From the NCBI RefSeq assembly GCF_018129085.1, contig NZ_JAAGBB010000004.1, positions 1 to 64,000 on the forward strand: a stretch of 64,000 nt of DNA, in the 5' to 3' direction. Positions 20,353 through 28,281 of the stretch are shown piece by piece (the stretch's first letter is position 1; each line of letters begins with the position of its first letter). Position numbers and translations under genes: made by a program. The DNA is from Plastoroseomonas hellenica. Its GTDB lineage: Bacteria; Pseudomonadota; Alphaproteobacteria; Acetobacterales; Acetobacteraceae. The notes under the pieces were generated by a model that was not told the origin of the DNA, made no database searches, and saw nothing but the letters and a program-made list of their open reading frames with translations.

Positions 20353-20817
20353 ATGACCCAGACGATCACCATGACGGTGAACGGGCGGGAGGCGCGCGTC
20401 GAGGTCGCCGATCCCGACATGCCGCTGCTCTACGCGCTGCGCAACGAGCTCGGCCTGACCGGGCTGCATTTCGGCTGCGGCCTCGGCCAGTGCGGCGCCT
20501 GCACGGTGCATGTAGATGGCGAAGCGGCCCGGTCCTGCATGCTGCCGACCGCCTCCGCGGCCGGCAAGCGCATCACCACGCTGGAAGGCCTCGGCACGCC
20601 GGAGCGCCCGCACCCGGTGCAGGCTGCCTTCATCGCCGAACAGGCGGTGCAATGCGGCTACTGCGCCAGCGGCATGATCATGCAATCCGCCGCCTTCCTG
20701 GCGAAGACCCCGCGCCCCACCGAGGACCAGGTGCGGGAGGAGCTTGTCAACAACATCTGCCGCTGCGGCACGCATCCGCGTGTGGTCGCGGCGGTGATGC
20801 GCGCGGCGCGCGGCTGA
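20353..20817 (+). CDS. Molybdenum hydroxylase, [2Fe-2S] small subunit (isoquinoline 1-oxidoreductase alpha-like)
   Basis: The 154-residue protein carries both iron-sulfur motifs of the xanthine dehydrogenase small subunit. A plant-ferredoxin type cluster site is near 45-65 (CGLGQCGACTVHVDG ending in RSC), and a second site near 103-140 has CGYCASGM and NNICRCGTHPR. It passes electrons from the molybdenum subunit encoded 11 bp downstream. It has no signal peptide and presumably travels folded with the Tat-tagged large subunit. The start at 20353 follows GGAGGGGAGGAAACAGCCG. The gene diverges from thiC and its riboswitch. Confidence 0.92.
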   Translation: MTQTITMTVNGREARVEVADPDMPLLYALRNELGLTGLHFGCGLGQCGACTVHVDGEAARSCMLPTASAAGKRITTLEGLGTPERPHPVQAAFIAEQAVQCGYCASGMIMQSAAFLAKTPRPTEDQVREELVNNICRCGTHPRVVAAVMRAARG

Positions 20818-20828
20818 GGGAGGCAGCG

Positions 20829-23027
20829 ATGAACGCGATCACGAACCGCCGTGGCTTCCTGCAGGCAGGCGCCGCGCTGACCGTCGCCTTCTCGGTCGGG
20901 CTGCGCCCGCGCGCCGCCGCCGCCTGGGCGGAGAAGCCGGTCGCCGCCGACGAGGTCGGCGCCTTCCTGTCGATCGACGCCCAGGGGGCGGTCACCGTCT
21001 ATGTCGGCAAGGTCGATCTCGGCACCGGCGTCCGCACCGCCTTCATGCAGATCGCCGCCGAGGAGCTGGACGTGCCGATGGCGCGCGTCACTGTCGTCGA
21101 GGGCGACACGGCGCTGACGCCGGACCAGGGCGCGACTTATGGCTCGCTCTCAATCCAGAATGGCGGCGTCGCGCTGCGTGCCGCGGCCGCGACGGCGCGT
21201 CGCGAGTTCCTGCGCCTGGCGGGCGAACGGCTGAACACGCCGCCGGCCGAGCTCCGCGTCGAGGATGGCGCGATCATCGCCGGCAGCCGCCGCGTGACCT
21301 ATGCGGAGCTGGTCGGCGGACGCGCCATCAATCTGAAGGTCGATGCCAATGCCCCGATCAAGCCGCCGGAGGCGCGGCGCGTTGTGGGGCGCTCGGCGCC
21401 GCGCGTCGATATCCCGGAGAAGGTCTTCGGCCGCTTCCACTATGTTCATGATCTGAAGCGCCCGGGCATGCTGCACGGCCGCCCGGTGCGCCCGCCGGCG
21501 ATGGGCGCCATCGCTGAGGCCGTGGATGAAGCGAGCCTGCGCGACATCCCCGGCGTCGTTCGCGTCGTGCATCAGGGCGGCTTCGTCGGCGTGGTCGCGG
21601 AGAGCGAATGGTCGGCGATCCGCGCCGCCCAGGCGCTGCGCGTGCGCTGGTCCGACTGGGCTGGCCTGCCGGAGCAGGCGAAGATCTGGGAGCATGTGCG
21701 TGCGACGCCGGTCGCGCAGGTGCAGGTCACCTCCGAGCGCGGCGATGCGCGGCGGGCGATTGAGGGTGCACCAAAGCAGCTCGCGGCCACCTATGACTTC
21801 GCGATCCACAGCCATGCCTCGATGGGCCCGTCCTGCGCGGTCGCGGAATTCCAGGGCGACCGGCTGACGGTCTGGAGCGCGAGCCAGGCAACGCACAATC
21901 TGCGCAAGCAGCTCGCGATGATGCTCGGCGTCGAGGCGGAGAAGGTCCGCTGCGTCTATATGGAGGGTGCGGGCTGCTACGGCCGCAACGGGCATGAGGA
22001 CGCGGCGGCCGATGCGGCGCTGCTGGCCAAGGCGGTCGGCCGCCCCGTTCGCGTGCAATGGATGCGGGCGGACGAGCATGGCTGGGACCCGAAGGGTCCA
22101 CCGCATCTGGTGGACCTGCGCGCCGGGATCGATACCCAGGGCAACATCACGGGCTGGCTGGCGGATGCCTATATCCCGAAGGGCGCCGGCGGCAATGTCG
22201 ACCTGACCGCCGCCGAGCTCGCGAGCCTGCCGCGCGAGCAGATCCTGAGCCCGGGCAACATCGTCCACAACCTGGCGCATGGCTATGCGATGCCGGCGGT
22301 GAAGACCACCTGCCACCGGCTGGAGACGACGCCCTTCCGCCCGTCCTGGATCCGCACGCCCGGGCGGATGCAGAACACCTTCGCGACCGAGGCCTTCCTC
22401 GATGAATGCGCCGCCGAGGCCGGGGCGGATCCGGTCGAGTACCGGCTGCGCCTGCTGCCCGCCGAGGAGACGCGCGGGCGGGAGGCACTGGAGCGCGTGG
22501 CGCGGCTGGCCGATTGGCAGACCCGCGCCAGCCCGCAACGCGACCGCGCCGGTGCGGTGCTGCGCGGCCGCGGCGTCACCTATGTGAAGTACGAGCTGGT
22601 GCGCACCTATGTCGCGGCGGTGGCCGAGGTGGAGGTCACCCGCGGCACCGGCGCGATCCGAGTGACGCGCTTCTTCTGCACCCATGACTGCGGGCAGATG
22701 ATCAACCCGGACGGCGTCCGCGCGCAGGTCGAGGGCAATATCGTGCACACCCTCTCCCGGGTGCTGAAGGAGGAGCTGACCTATGACCGCCGCGCGGTCA
22801 CCAGCCTCGACTGGGCGAGCTACCCGGTGATCACCTTCCCGGAGGTGCCGCCGATGACCATCGAGCTGATCGACCGCCCCGCCGAACGCCCCTGGGGCGC
22901 GGGCGAGCCGGCGGCGGCGATCGTGCCCTCCGCGGTCTCGAACGCGATCTATGACGCGACCGGGGTGCGGATGCGCAGCGTGCCTTTCACGCCCGCCAAG
23001 CTGCTGGCGGCGTTGCGTGGCGCCTGA
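20829..23027 (+). CDS. Molybdopterin-binding large subunit of a Tat-exported aldehyde/isoquinoline oxidoreductase
   Basis: The 732 residues begin with a twin-arginine signal (NRRGFLQAGAALTVAFSVG). The molybdopterin subunit features follow: KVDLGTGVRTAFMQI, the QGATYGS loop, GAGCYGRNGHEDAAADA, and the C-terminal WGAGEPAAAIVPSA containing the catalytic Glu of this family. With the small subunit it should hydroxylate an aldehyde or N-heterocycle in the periplasm. There is no FAD subunit, no cytochrome c subunit and no XdhC/MocA-type maturation gene beside it, so its electron acceptor is unclear. IorB-like enzymes are the nearest relatives I can name. Confidence 0.9.
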   Translation: MNAITNRRGFLQAGAALTVAFSVGLRPRAAAAWAEKPVAADEVGAFLSIDAQGAVTVYVGKVDLGTGVRTAFMQIAAEELDVPMARVTVVEGDTALTPDQGATYGSLSIQNGGVALRAAAATARREFLRLAGERLNTPPAELRVEDGAIIAGSRRVTYAELVGGRAINLKVDANAPIKPPEARRVVGRSAPRVDIPEKVFGRFHYVHDLKRPGMLHGRPVRPPAMGAIAEAVDEASLRDIPGVVRVVHQGGFVGVVAESEWSAIRAAQALRVRWSDWAGLPEQAKIWEHVRATPVAQVQVTSERGDARRAIEGAPKQLAATYDFAIHSHASMGPSCAVAEFQGDRLTVWSASQATHNLRKQLAMMLGVEAEKVRCVYMEGAGCYGRNGHEDAAADAALLAKAVGRPVRVQWMRADEHGWDPKGPPHLVDLRAGIDTQGNITGWLADAYIPKGAGGNVDLTAAELASLPREQILSPGNIVHNLAHGYAMPAVKTTCHRLETTPFRPSWIRTPGRMQNTFATEAFLDECAAEAGADPVEYRLRLLPAEETRGREALERVARLADWQTRASPQRDRAGAVLRGRGVTYVKYELVRTYVAAVAEVEVTRGTGAIRVTRFFCTHDCGQMINPDGVRAQVEGNIVHTLSRVLKEELTYDRRAVTSLDWASYPVITFPEVPPMTIELIDRPAERPWGAGEPAAAIVPSAVSNAIYDATGVRMRSVPFTPAKLLAALRGA

Positions 23028-23066
23028 AGAGAAGCAGGGGGTGGGTGTCGCGCCCGCCCCTTGCGG

Positions 23067-23987
23067 TCATCGACTGCCGATCGCCGCGATGTCGAAGGGC
23101 GTGGTCTGATAGATCTGGTTGATCCAATTGCCGAACAGCAGATGCGCGTGGCTGCGCCAGCGATTCTCCGGCTGGTGGGCGGGGTCGTCTTTCGGGAAGT
23201 AGTCGCGCGGGATCGCGATCGGCTTCTCGGCCGCGCGGTCGCGGACATACTCCTCGCCGAGCGAGCTTGAATCATACTCGATGTGGTTGAACATGTGCAG
23301 TGACCGGTGGGCCGGATCGTCCAGCAGACAGAGGCCCGCTTCATCCGAATCCATCAGCACGGTCATGCCGCTCCCCGCCGGGATGTCTTCCCGTCGCACC
23401 TCGGTCCAGCGCGACACCGGGATCGCGAAATCGTCGGAGAAGCCGCGCAGATAGGGCGAGGTGGGCGAGAGGTTGCGGTGGCGGTAGACGCCGAAGGCCT
23501 TCTCGGGCAGCAGGTATTTCGGCATGCCGTGGAAGTGGTGCACTGCCGCCTGCGCGCCCCAGCAGATGTTGAAGCAGGCATGGGCATGAGTCTGCGTCCA
23601 GTCGAAGATGCGGCGCAGCTCGTCCCAATAAGTCACCTGCTCGAAGGGTATCGTCTCCACCGGGGCCCCGGTGACGATGAAGCCGTCGAAGCGCTCGGAG
23701 CGCACATCCTCCCAGTCGCGGTAGAAGGAGATGATGTGCTCGCTCGGCGTGTTGCGGGCGACGTGGTTGGTGATCTTGACCAGGGTCAGCTCCACCTGCA
23801 GCGGCGTCGCGCCGAGCAGCCGCGCAAGCTGCGTCTCGGTCCTGATCTTGTTCGGCATCAGGTTGAGCAGGCCGATGCGGAGCGGCCGGATATCCTGGCG
23901 GACCGCATCCGCCTCGCGCATCACCATGACCCCTTCGGCGTCGAGCGTGGCCCGGGCGGGAAGGTCATCGGGGATCTTGATGGGCAT
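23067..23987 (-). CDS. metA: Homoserine O-acyltransferase MetA, predicted to use acetyl-CoA
   Basis: The 306-residue protein aligns along its length with MetA. The catalytic C142 ([10 protein letters not shown]), H235 and E237 (MFNHIEYD) are present. Residue 111 is Glu, in [11 protein letters not shown]; in the studied Bacillus cereus enzyme Glu111 selects acetyl-CoA, whereas Gly111 in E. coli allows succinyl-CoA. The product is therefore probably O-acetylhomoserine, the first step to methionine. The gene lies alone on the minus strand, convergent with the molybdenum hydroxylase. Its leader (23988-24078) can form two mutually exclusive hairpins, described in the findings. Confidence 0.94.
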   Translation of the reverse strand: MPIKIPDDLPARATLDAEGVMVMREADAVRQDIRPLRIGLLNLMPNKIRTETQLARLLGATPLQVELTLVKITNHVARNTPSEHIISFYRDWEDVRSERFDGFIVTGAPVETIPFEQVTYWDELRRIFDWTQTHAHACFNICWGAQAAVHHFHGMPKYLLPEKAFGVYRHRNLSPTSPYLRGFSDDFAIPVSRWTEVRREDIPAGSGMTVLMDSDEAGLCLLDDPAHRSLHMFNHIEYDSSSLGEEYVRDRAAEKPIAIPRDYFPKDDPAHQPENRWRSHAHLLFGNWINQIYQTTPFDIAAIGSR

Positions 23988-24078
23988 CGTGTCTCGCTCT
24001 GCCGGGTGCCGGATATCTTGCCCTCCGGCGATTCCGCCGGGCCGGGACCTGCATCTGACACGAAAACCGCGCGGGACG

Positions 24079-24106
24079 AAAAAGGGCGGGCCGCTTGGCC
24101 CGCCCT
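24079..24106 (-). terminator. Intrinsic terminator after the first small exported protein gene
   Basis: Read on the minus strand, a perfect 10-bp stem (arms 24097-24106 and 24083-24092, AGGGCGGGCC/GGCCCGCCCT) with a 4-base loop is followed by TTTT at 24082-24079. It lies 25 bp after the stop of the 64-residue gene, and ends transcription before the metA leader. Confidence 0.85.
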
Positions 24107-24130
24107 GCCGCCAGCGTCAGGTGCCAGGTG

Positions 24131-24325
24131 TCACTCGCCGTTGCCGGTGTTGTACTGCGCCGCGGACTGCGCGCCGAAGGAGCCGCTGGAGGCGCCGCCC
24201 CACCGGGTATGGGTGGCCTGGCTCTGCTCCACGTCCTGGTGGTTGGTGGTGTGTGCGGCCATGGCGATATTGGCCAGACCGAGGGTCGAAGCGGCCAGAA
24301 CGGTCGCGATCAGAAGACGCTTCAT
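24131..24325 (-). CDS. Small exported protein, paralogue of the gene at 24534
   Basis: This 64-codon gene encodes a signal peptide MKRLLIATVLAASTLGLANIAMA (cleavage after AMA) and a mature part of about 40 polar residues ending in QYNTGNGE. The neighbouring gene at 24534-24671 has a nearly identical signal peptide and ends QYNQDNGE, so the two are paralogues. Mature residues are rich in His, Gln, Ser, Asn and Thr, with no Cys. A close intrinsic terminator supports it being a real, separately transcribed gene. I do not recognise the family; an envelope or stress peptide is a guess. Confidence 0.7.
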   Translation of the reverse strand: MKRLLIATVLAASTLGLANIAMAAHTTNHQDVEQSQATHTRWGGASSGSFGAQSAAQYNTGNGE

Positions 24326-24479
24326 CACAGTCATCCTTCCATGAAGCGGCACGCCCGGTAGTCGCGCCGTGAGGAACCGGGTGGCGGCGATATGGTGGCA
24401 GCTCAGGCGGCATGACGATTCAGAAGCGATTCGAACTGTAACCTATGGTGACTGAATATTGGAGATGATGATGGAATGG

Positions 24480-24508
24480 AAAAAGGGCGAGCCCTGACGG
24501 ACTCGCCC
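24480..24508 (-). terminator. Intrinsic terminator after the second small exported protein gene
   Basis: On the minus strand a 7-bp stem (GGGCGAG at 24508-24502, CTCGCCC at 24491-24485) with a 10-base loop is followed by TTTTT (24484-24480). It lies 25 bp downstream of the 45-codon gene, at the same distance as the terminator of its paralogue. Confidence 0.75.
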
Positions 24509-24533
24509 CTTCCACGCCAAGAAGACGACGCTG

Positions 24534-24671
24534 TTACTCGCCGTTGTCCTGGTTGTACTGCTGGTTCTGCTGCTTGATCCAGGAGTTGTCGGAGTCGCTT
24601 GCGGCCATGGCGACGCCGGCGAAGCTCAGGGTGGAAACGGCCAGCACGGCCGCGATCAGAAGACGCTTCAT
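24534..24671 (-). CDS. Very small exported protein, paralogue of the gene at 24131
   Basis: The 45-residue product has a signal peptide MKRLLIAAVLAVSTLSFAGVAMA and a mature peptide of only about 22 residues, very rich in Asp, Asn, Gln and Ser (ending QQYNQDNGE). It is the short sister of the gene 208 bp downstream. The mature parts share only the last positions (QYNxxNGE), while the leader is highly conserved. It has its own terminator. A function cannot be assigned. Its upstream region reaches into the AT-richer gap at 24672-25168. Confidence 0.68.
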   Translation of the reverse strand: MKRLLIAAVLAVSTLSFAGVAMAASDSDNSWIKQQNQQYNQDNGE

Positions 24672-25168
24672 GACACTCATCCTTCTCAGTGGCGCGGGCG
24701 GTGGGCCTCGCGCGCAGGACGGCCATCTTTCCCTCTTCGTCCAGCAACATTCAGCGCCCGGACGTCGAGATTGGCAAAGTTGGGCACAAACCTCCTTTCC
24801 CGGCGCCGTCCTATAGGGGCTCGTCGGGGAAGAAGGCATTTTCCATTTCACTGCAGGCCCTGGAGAACTCCCGGAAGCGTTACCGCCTCACCCGGGTATC
24901 TTTTCCGGCCAACAAGAAAGCGTACTCAACCTCGCAGATGGTCAACGAACCGACGACTAATCGCTGCCGCCGATGCGTCATGCATATGTCATGGCGCGCC
25001 CCAGCCGCAATCGGGGCACTCCTCGCGACAGCTATGCATATTTTTCAGGTCTGCGCCCCTTCAATATGCGATTGGACTGAACGGGTCAGTTCAGTCGACG
25101 CCCTTGAAGCCGGTCACGCCCCATCCGAAGCTCGGCCCGCCACAGCAGGCGTGGCGAGGGAGAAGACG
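24672..25168. other. Divergent promoter region of about 500 bp
   Basis: This gap lies between the minus-strand small peptide gene and the plus-strand NTF2-like gene. It is visibly less GC-rich than its surroundings between 24880 and 25080 (for example GCTATGCATATTTTTCAG near 25031). It contains the 22-bp palindrome at 25075-25096. Frames seen in it do not resemble proteins. It probably carries promoters in both directions. Confidence 0.5.
25075..25096. promoter_or_regulatory. Operator-like palindrome upstream of the NTF2-like gene
   Basis: GACTGAAC (25075-25082) and GTTCAGTC (25089-25096) are perfect 8-bp arms around GGGTCA. The size, spacing and TGAAC/GTTCA half-sites resemble operators of TetR-family repressors. 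It is about 72 bp before the start at 25169. No regulator gene is adjacent, so the cognate factor is unknown. Confidence 0.45.
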
Positions 25169-25612
25169 ATGTCCAAGACACGGCGTGGGCTGGCCCTGGC
25201 AGGGGCCGGGGCGATCATGGCGGCCGGCCTCGGGGAAGTGTCGGCGCAGGGCGACGAGGCTGCTGCGGTCGGGCGCCAGGTCGAGGCGCTGACCCAGGCG
25301 ATGCTCGCGGCCGACCGGGCGAAGCTGGAGGCGCTTTCGGCCGATGCGCTTAGCTATGGCCATTCGGCAGGGCGCATCGAGACCAAGGCGCAGTTCGTCG
25401 CGGCGATTGCCGAAGGCCGCTCTTCCTTCCGCAGCATCAGCCTCTCGGAGCAGACGGTCGCGGTGACCGGGCAGAATGCCATCGTGCGCCACATCTTCTC
25501 GAGCGAGCTCGGCGGTGCGACGCCGAGCAGCGTGCGCATCGGTGTGCTGCAGGTCTGGACCAAGCAGGGAGCGGACTGGAAGCTCTACGCACGCCAGGCG
25601 TACCGGCTGTAG
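25169..25612 (+). CDS. Exported NTF2-like (SnoaL/DUF4440-type) protein
   Basis: From ATG at 25169 (AGGGAGAAG upstream) the protein has 147 residues. A signal peptide (RRGLALAGAGAIMAAGLGEVSAQ) precedes a cone-shaped NTF2-like domain. Its marks are a first helix VEALTQAMLAADRAKLEAL, SYGHSAGRIETKAQFVAAI, then beta strands ending VLQVWTKQGADWKLYARQAY. Such domains bind or process small molecules, but no catalytic set is evident. It stands alone between an operator-like palindrome upstream and a strong hairpin downstream. Confidence 0.78.
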   Translation: MSKTRRGLALAGAGAIMAAGLGEVSAQGDEAAAVGRQVEALTQAMLAADRAKLEALSADALSYGHSAGRIETKAQFVAAIAEGRSSFRSISLSEQTVAVTGQNAIVRHIFSSELGGATPSSVRIGVLQVWTKQGADWKLYARQAYRL

Positions 25613-25636
25613 CCACTTCCGGCAGCGAGCCAGGAC

Positions 25637-25670
25637 GGGGCGGCCCTTGACGGGGGCCGCCCCTTCGGTT
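25637..25670 (+). terminator. Probable terminator after the NTF2-like gene
   Basis: GGGGCGGCCC (25637-25646) and GGGCCGCCCC (25654-25663) form a 10-bp perfect stem with a 7-base loop, followed by TTCGGTT. It starts 24 bp after the stop codon. The T-tract is poor, so efficiency is uncertain. Confidence 0.6.
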
Positions 25671-25744
25671 CGGCACCGGAATTCCCGCTTGCCCGCAGCC
25701 GCGGCACGACGGATCGTCAGCCCCAACACAATTGGGGAAACGTC

Positions 25745-27325
25745 ATGAACCGCTTTGCCACGGCGCTTGGCGCCGCGTTGCTGGCGCTCGGCCTTGCCGG
25801 GTCCGAGGCCGCCGCCCAGCGCGGCGACCCTCAGGCACTGCGCATCCGGCTGTTCGGGGATCTGCGTTCGCTCGATCCCTTCATCAGCCCGGAGTACATG
25901 GCCCGCAACCATGGCTACATGGTCTACGATACCCTCTTCGCACTCGATGCGCGGTTGCAGCCGCGGCCGCAGATGGTGGAGCGCTGGAGCGTCAGCGAAG
26001 ATCAGCTCACCTGGAGCTTCACGCTGCGTGACGGCCTTGCCTTCCACGACGGGCAGCCGGTCACGCCCGCCGACGTGATCGCGAGCCTCCGCCGCTGGGC
26101 GGTGCGCGACGGGCTCGGCCAGCAGATCATGGCGCTGGCGAGTGCCATCGAGCCGATCGATGCCAAGAGCTTCCGCGTCGTATTGCGTCAGCCCTTCGGC
26201 CTGATGCTGCAGGCATTGGCAAAGCCTTCCGGCCAACCGCCCTTCATCATGCCGGCCCGGGTCGCCGCGACGCCGCCCGAAACCGCGGTCACCGACCCGA
26301 CCGGCTCCGGCCCCTTCACGCTGCGGCCGGCGGATTGGCGGGTCGGCGACCGCGTCACCTATCGTCGCAACCCGGCCTATGTGCCGCGTGCCGAGCCGCC
26401 GGACGGGCTCGCGGGCGGCAGGCGGGCGGGCATAGAGCGCGTCGAATGGGTTTATCTGCCGGACGCGCAGACGGCGCTGAACGCGCTGGTCGCCGGCGAG
26501 ATCGACATCTTCGAGGAGCTGCCGCCCGACCTCTTCCCCATCGTGCAGCGCAACCGCAACCTGCGGCTCGGGCCGCAGGACAGCGTCGGCGTCCAGGCGA
26601 TCTTCCGCATGAACCAGGCGGTGCCGCCCTTCGACAATCCGCGGCTGCGCCAGGCGATGCGGCTGCTGGTCGATCCCGCCCATGCGATGCCGGCCTATAT
26701 GACCGACCCGGCGCTGTGGCGCGACTGCCGGTCCTTCTACACCTGCACCTCGCCCTACGCGACGCAGGCCGGCTGGGTCGCGCCGAACCTCGAGGCGGCG
26801 CGACGCGCGGTCGCGGAGAGCGGCTATGACGGCACGCCGGTCGTGGTGCTGGACGCGCAGGATTCCACGATCTCCCATACCTTCGCGCTCGTCGCCGCCG
26901 ACATGCTTCGCCGCGCCGGCATGACCGTCGATGTGCAGGCGATGGATTGGGCGACGCTGATCCAGCGCCGCCTGTCGCGCAGCCCGGGTCCGAATGGCTG
27001 GGGCCTCTTCGTCTCGGCGCCGACCGGGCTCGACGGCATGGATCCCTCCGGCCACAACGCCATGCGCTCCGCCTGCGAGCGCACCGCCCTTCCCGGCTGG
27101 CCCTGCGATGCCGAGATGGAGCGGCTGCGCAACGCCTTCGTCGCCGCGACCAATGACGCGCAGCGCCGCGAGGCGGCGGAGGCATATCACCGCCGCGCCA
27201 CGGAGACGGTTCCCTACATGCCGCTCGGCCAGTTCAGCCTGGTGCGCGGCTATTCGGCGCGTCTCAGGGGCATCCTGGACGCGCCGGTGCCAGTCTACTG
27301 GAATATCTCCAAGGCGGTCGAATAG
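25745..27325 (+). CDS. ABC transporter substrate-binding protein (SBP_bac_5 family)
   Basis: The 526-residue protein has a Sec signal (FATALGAALLALGLAGSEAAAQ) followed by family blocks: LRIRLFGDLRSLDPFISPEY, WSFTLRDGLAFHDGQPVTPADV, GSGPFTL and LRQAMRLLVD. It would bind peptides, opines or similar solutes. No transport genes adjoin it; the complete importer about 3 kb downstream has its own, unrelated-length binding protein. A conserved Cys pair (CRSFYTC near residue 330) may form a disulfide in the periplasm. GGGGAAACGTC precedes the start. Confidence 0.88.
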   Translation: MNRFATALGAALLALGLAGSEAAAQRGDPQALRIRLFGDLRSLDPFISPEYMARNHGYMVYDTLFALDARLQPRPQMVERWSVSEDQLTWSFTLRDGLAFHDGQPVTPADVIASLRRWAVRDGLGQQIMALASAIEPIDAKSFRVVLRQPFGLMLQALAKPSGQPPFIMPARVAATPPETAVTDPTGSGPFTLRPADWRVGDRVTYRRNPAYVPRAEPPDGLAGGRRAGIERVEWVYLPDAQTALNALVAGEIDIFEELPPDLFPIVQRNRNLRLGPQDSVGVQAIFRMNQAVPPFDNPRLRQAMRLLVDPAHAMPAYMTDPALWRDCRSFYTCTSPYATQAGWVAPNLEAARRAVAESGYDGTPVVVLDAQDSTISHTFALVAADMLRRAGMTVDVQAMDWATLIQRRLSRSPGPNGWGLFVSAPTGLDGMDPSGHNAMRSACERTALPGWPCDAEMERLRNAFVAATNDAQRREAAEAYHRRATETVPYMPLGQFSLVRGYSARLRGILDAPVPVYWNISKAVE

Positions 27326-27529
27326 GCACCCGCGACAAGGCTGGAGGAATGCGGGCCCACGTACGGGCTCGACGCCGCGGACGATCACCGAGGGCAGCTT
27401 TCCCAAGCGTGATCTGGCCTGGAGCGTGGTTGCCTCAAGCTGCCGCAATCATGCCCTAGGACCTTTGTCCGGCGGACAACCCGGGACCGGCTGCGGTGTT
27501 GACGCCGAACCTTGTCGAGGAAAGCAAAT

Positions 27530-28090
27530 ATGATGACGACGCTCGTCCGAACCGCCGTGCTGAGCCTGGCCCTCGCCGCGCCCCTGGCGCTGCCGGCCGC
27601 GGCGCAGCAGGCGCCGGCGTCGGGGCTGAGCTATGTGCAGCCGCTCGCCCCGCCTGCCCTGGCGCGGCTGCAGGAGAGGCTGCGCCAAGCCGGCGACTAC
27701 ACCGGCCGCGCGGATGGCGCCTGGAGCCCCGAGAGCCAGGAGGCGCTGGAGCGCTTCCAACAGCGCAACGGCCTGCAGGCGACCGGCCAGCTCAATCAGG
27801 CGACGGCCATGATGCTCGGCATCAACACCGCCGAGCTGCTGTCGGCCGGCCCGGCGGCGGACCAGGCGCCCCGTCCGCTCAGCATCCTGGCGGTGCAGAA
27901 GATCCAGGCGCAACTGCGCGTGTTCGGCTTCTATCGCGGCGGCATCGATGGGATTTGGGGGCCCGGCACGCAGGCGGCCATCGAGCGCTTCCAACTCGGC
28001 CGCGGGCTGCAGCCGACTGGCCAGCTCAACCCTGAGACGGCGCAGGCGCTGGGCCTCGATCTGAACAATCTGGACGCCCCGCCGGGCTGA
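27530..28090 (+). CDS. Exported protein with two peptidoglycan-binding repeats
   Basis: The 186 residues comprise a signal peptide (VRTAVLSLALAAPLALPAAAQQ) and two PG_binding_1 domains, residues about 42-91 and 117-175. Each has the signature (G)xxDGxWGPxTxxAxxxFQ: ADGAWSPESQEALERFQ and IDGIWGPGTQAAIERFQ. There is no catalytic domain, so it probably anchors to or senses the cell wall. The ATG at 27530 has AGGAAAG upstream. The preceding gap (27326-27529) shows no other gene. Confidence 0.82.
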   Translation: MMTTLVRTAVLSLALAAPLALPAAAQQAPASGLSYVQPLAPPALARLQERLRQAGDYTGRADGAWSPESQEALERFQQRNGLQATGQLNQATAMMLGINTAELLSAGPAADQAPRPLSILAVQKIQAQLRVFGFYRGGIDGIWGPGTQAAIERFQLGRGLQPTGQLNPETAQALGLDLNNLDAPPG

Positions 28091-28281
28091 GCCGCCGCGG
28101 CTTCGGGCCGCCGCCAATACGGACAGGACATGGGACGCCCGGCGATCATGCCATCGCCGGGCAATGCTGATTTGCTTGCACCGCCGCGATCGGTGGTGAA
28201 TGTTCGGGATGTTGGTTTCTGTTGCGGACTTTTCCCTCGATCCAGGCGCGGCCAAACGCTGCGCAACCAGGGAGGTTCACT

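Noticed and set aside
23988-24130. SAM-II riboswitch in front of metA
   Set aside because: SAM-II aptamers are common at alphaproteobacterial metA, but the leader here does not contain the conserved core sequence. Only competing GC-rich hairpins were seen.
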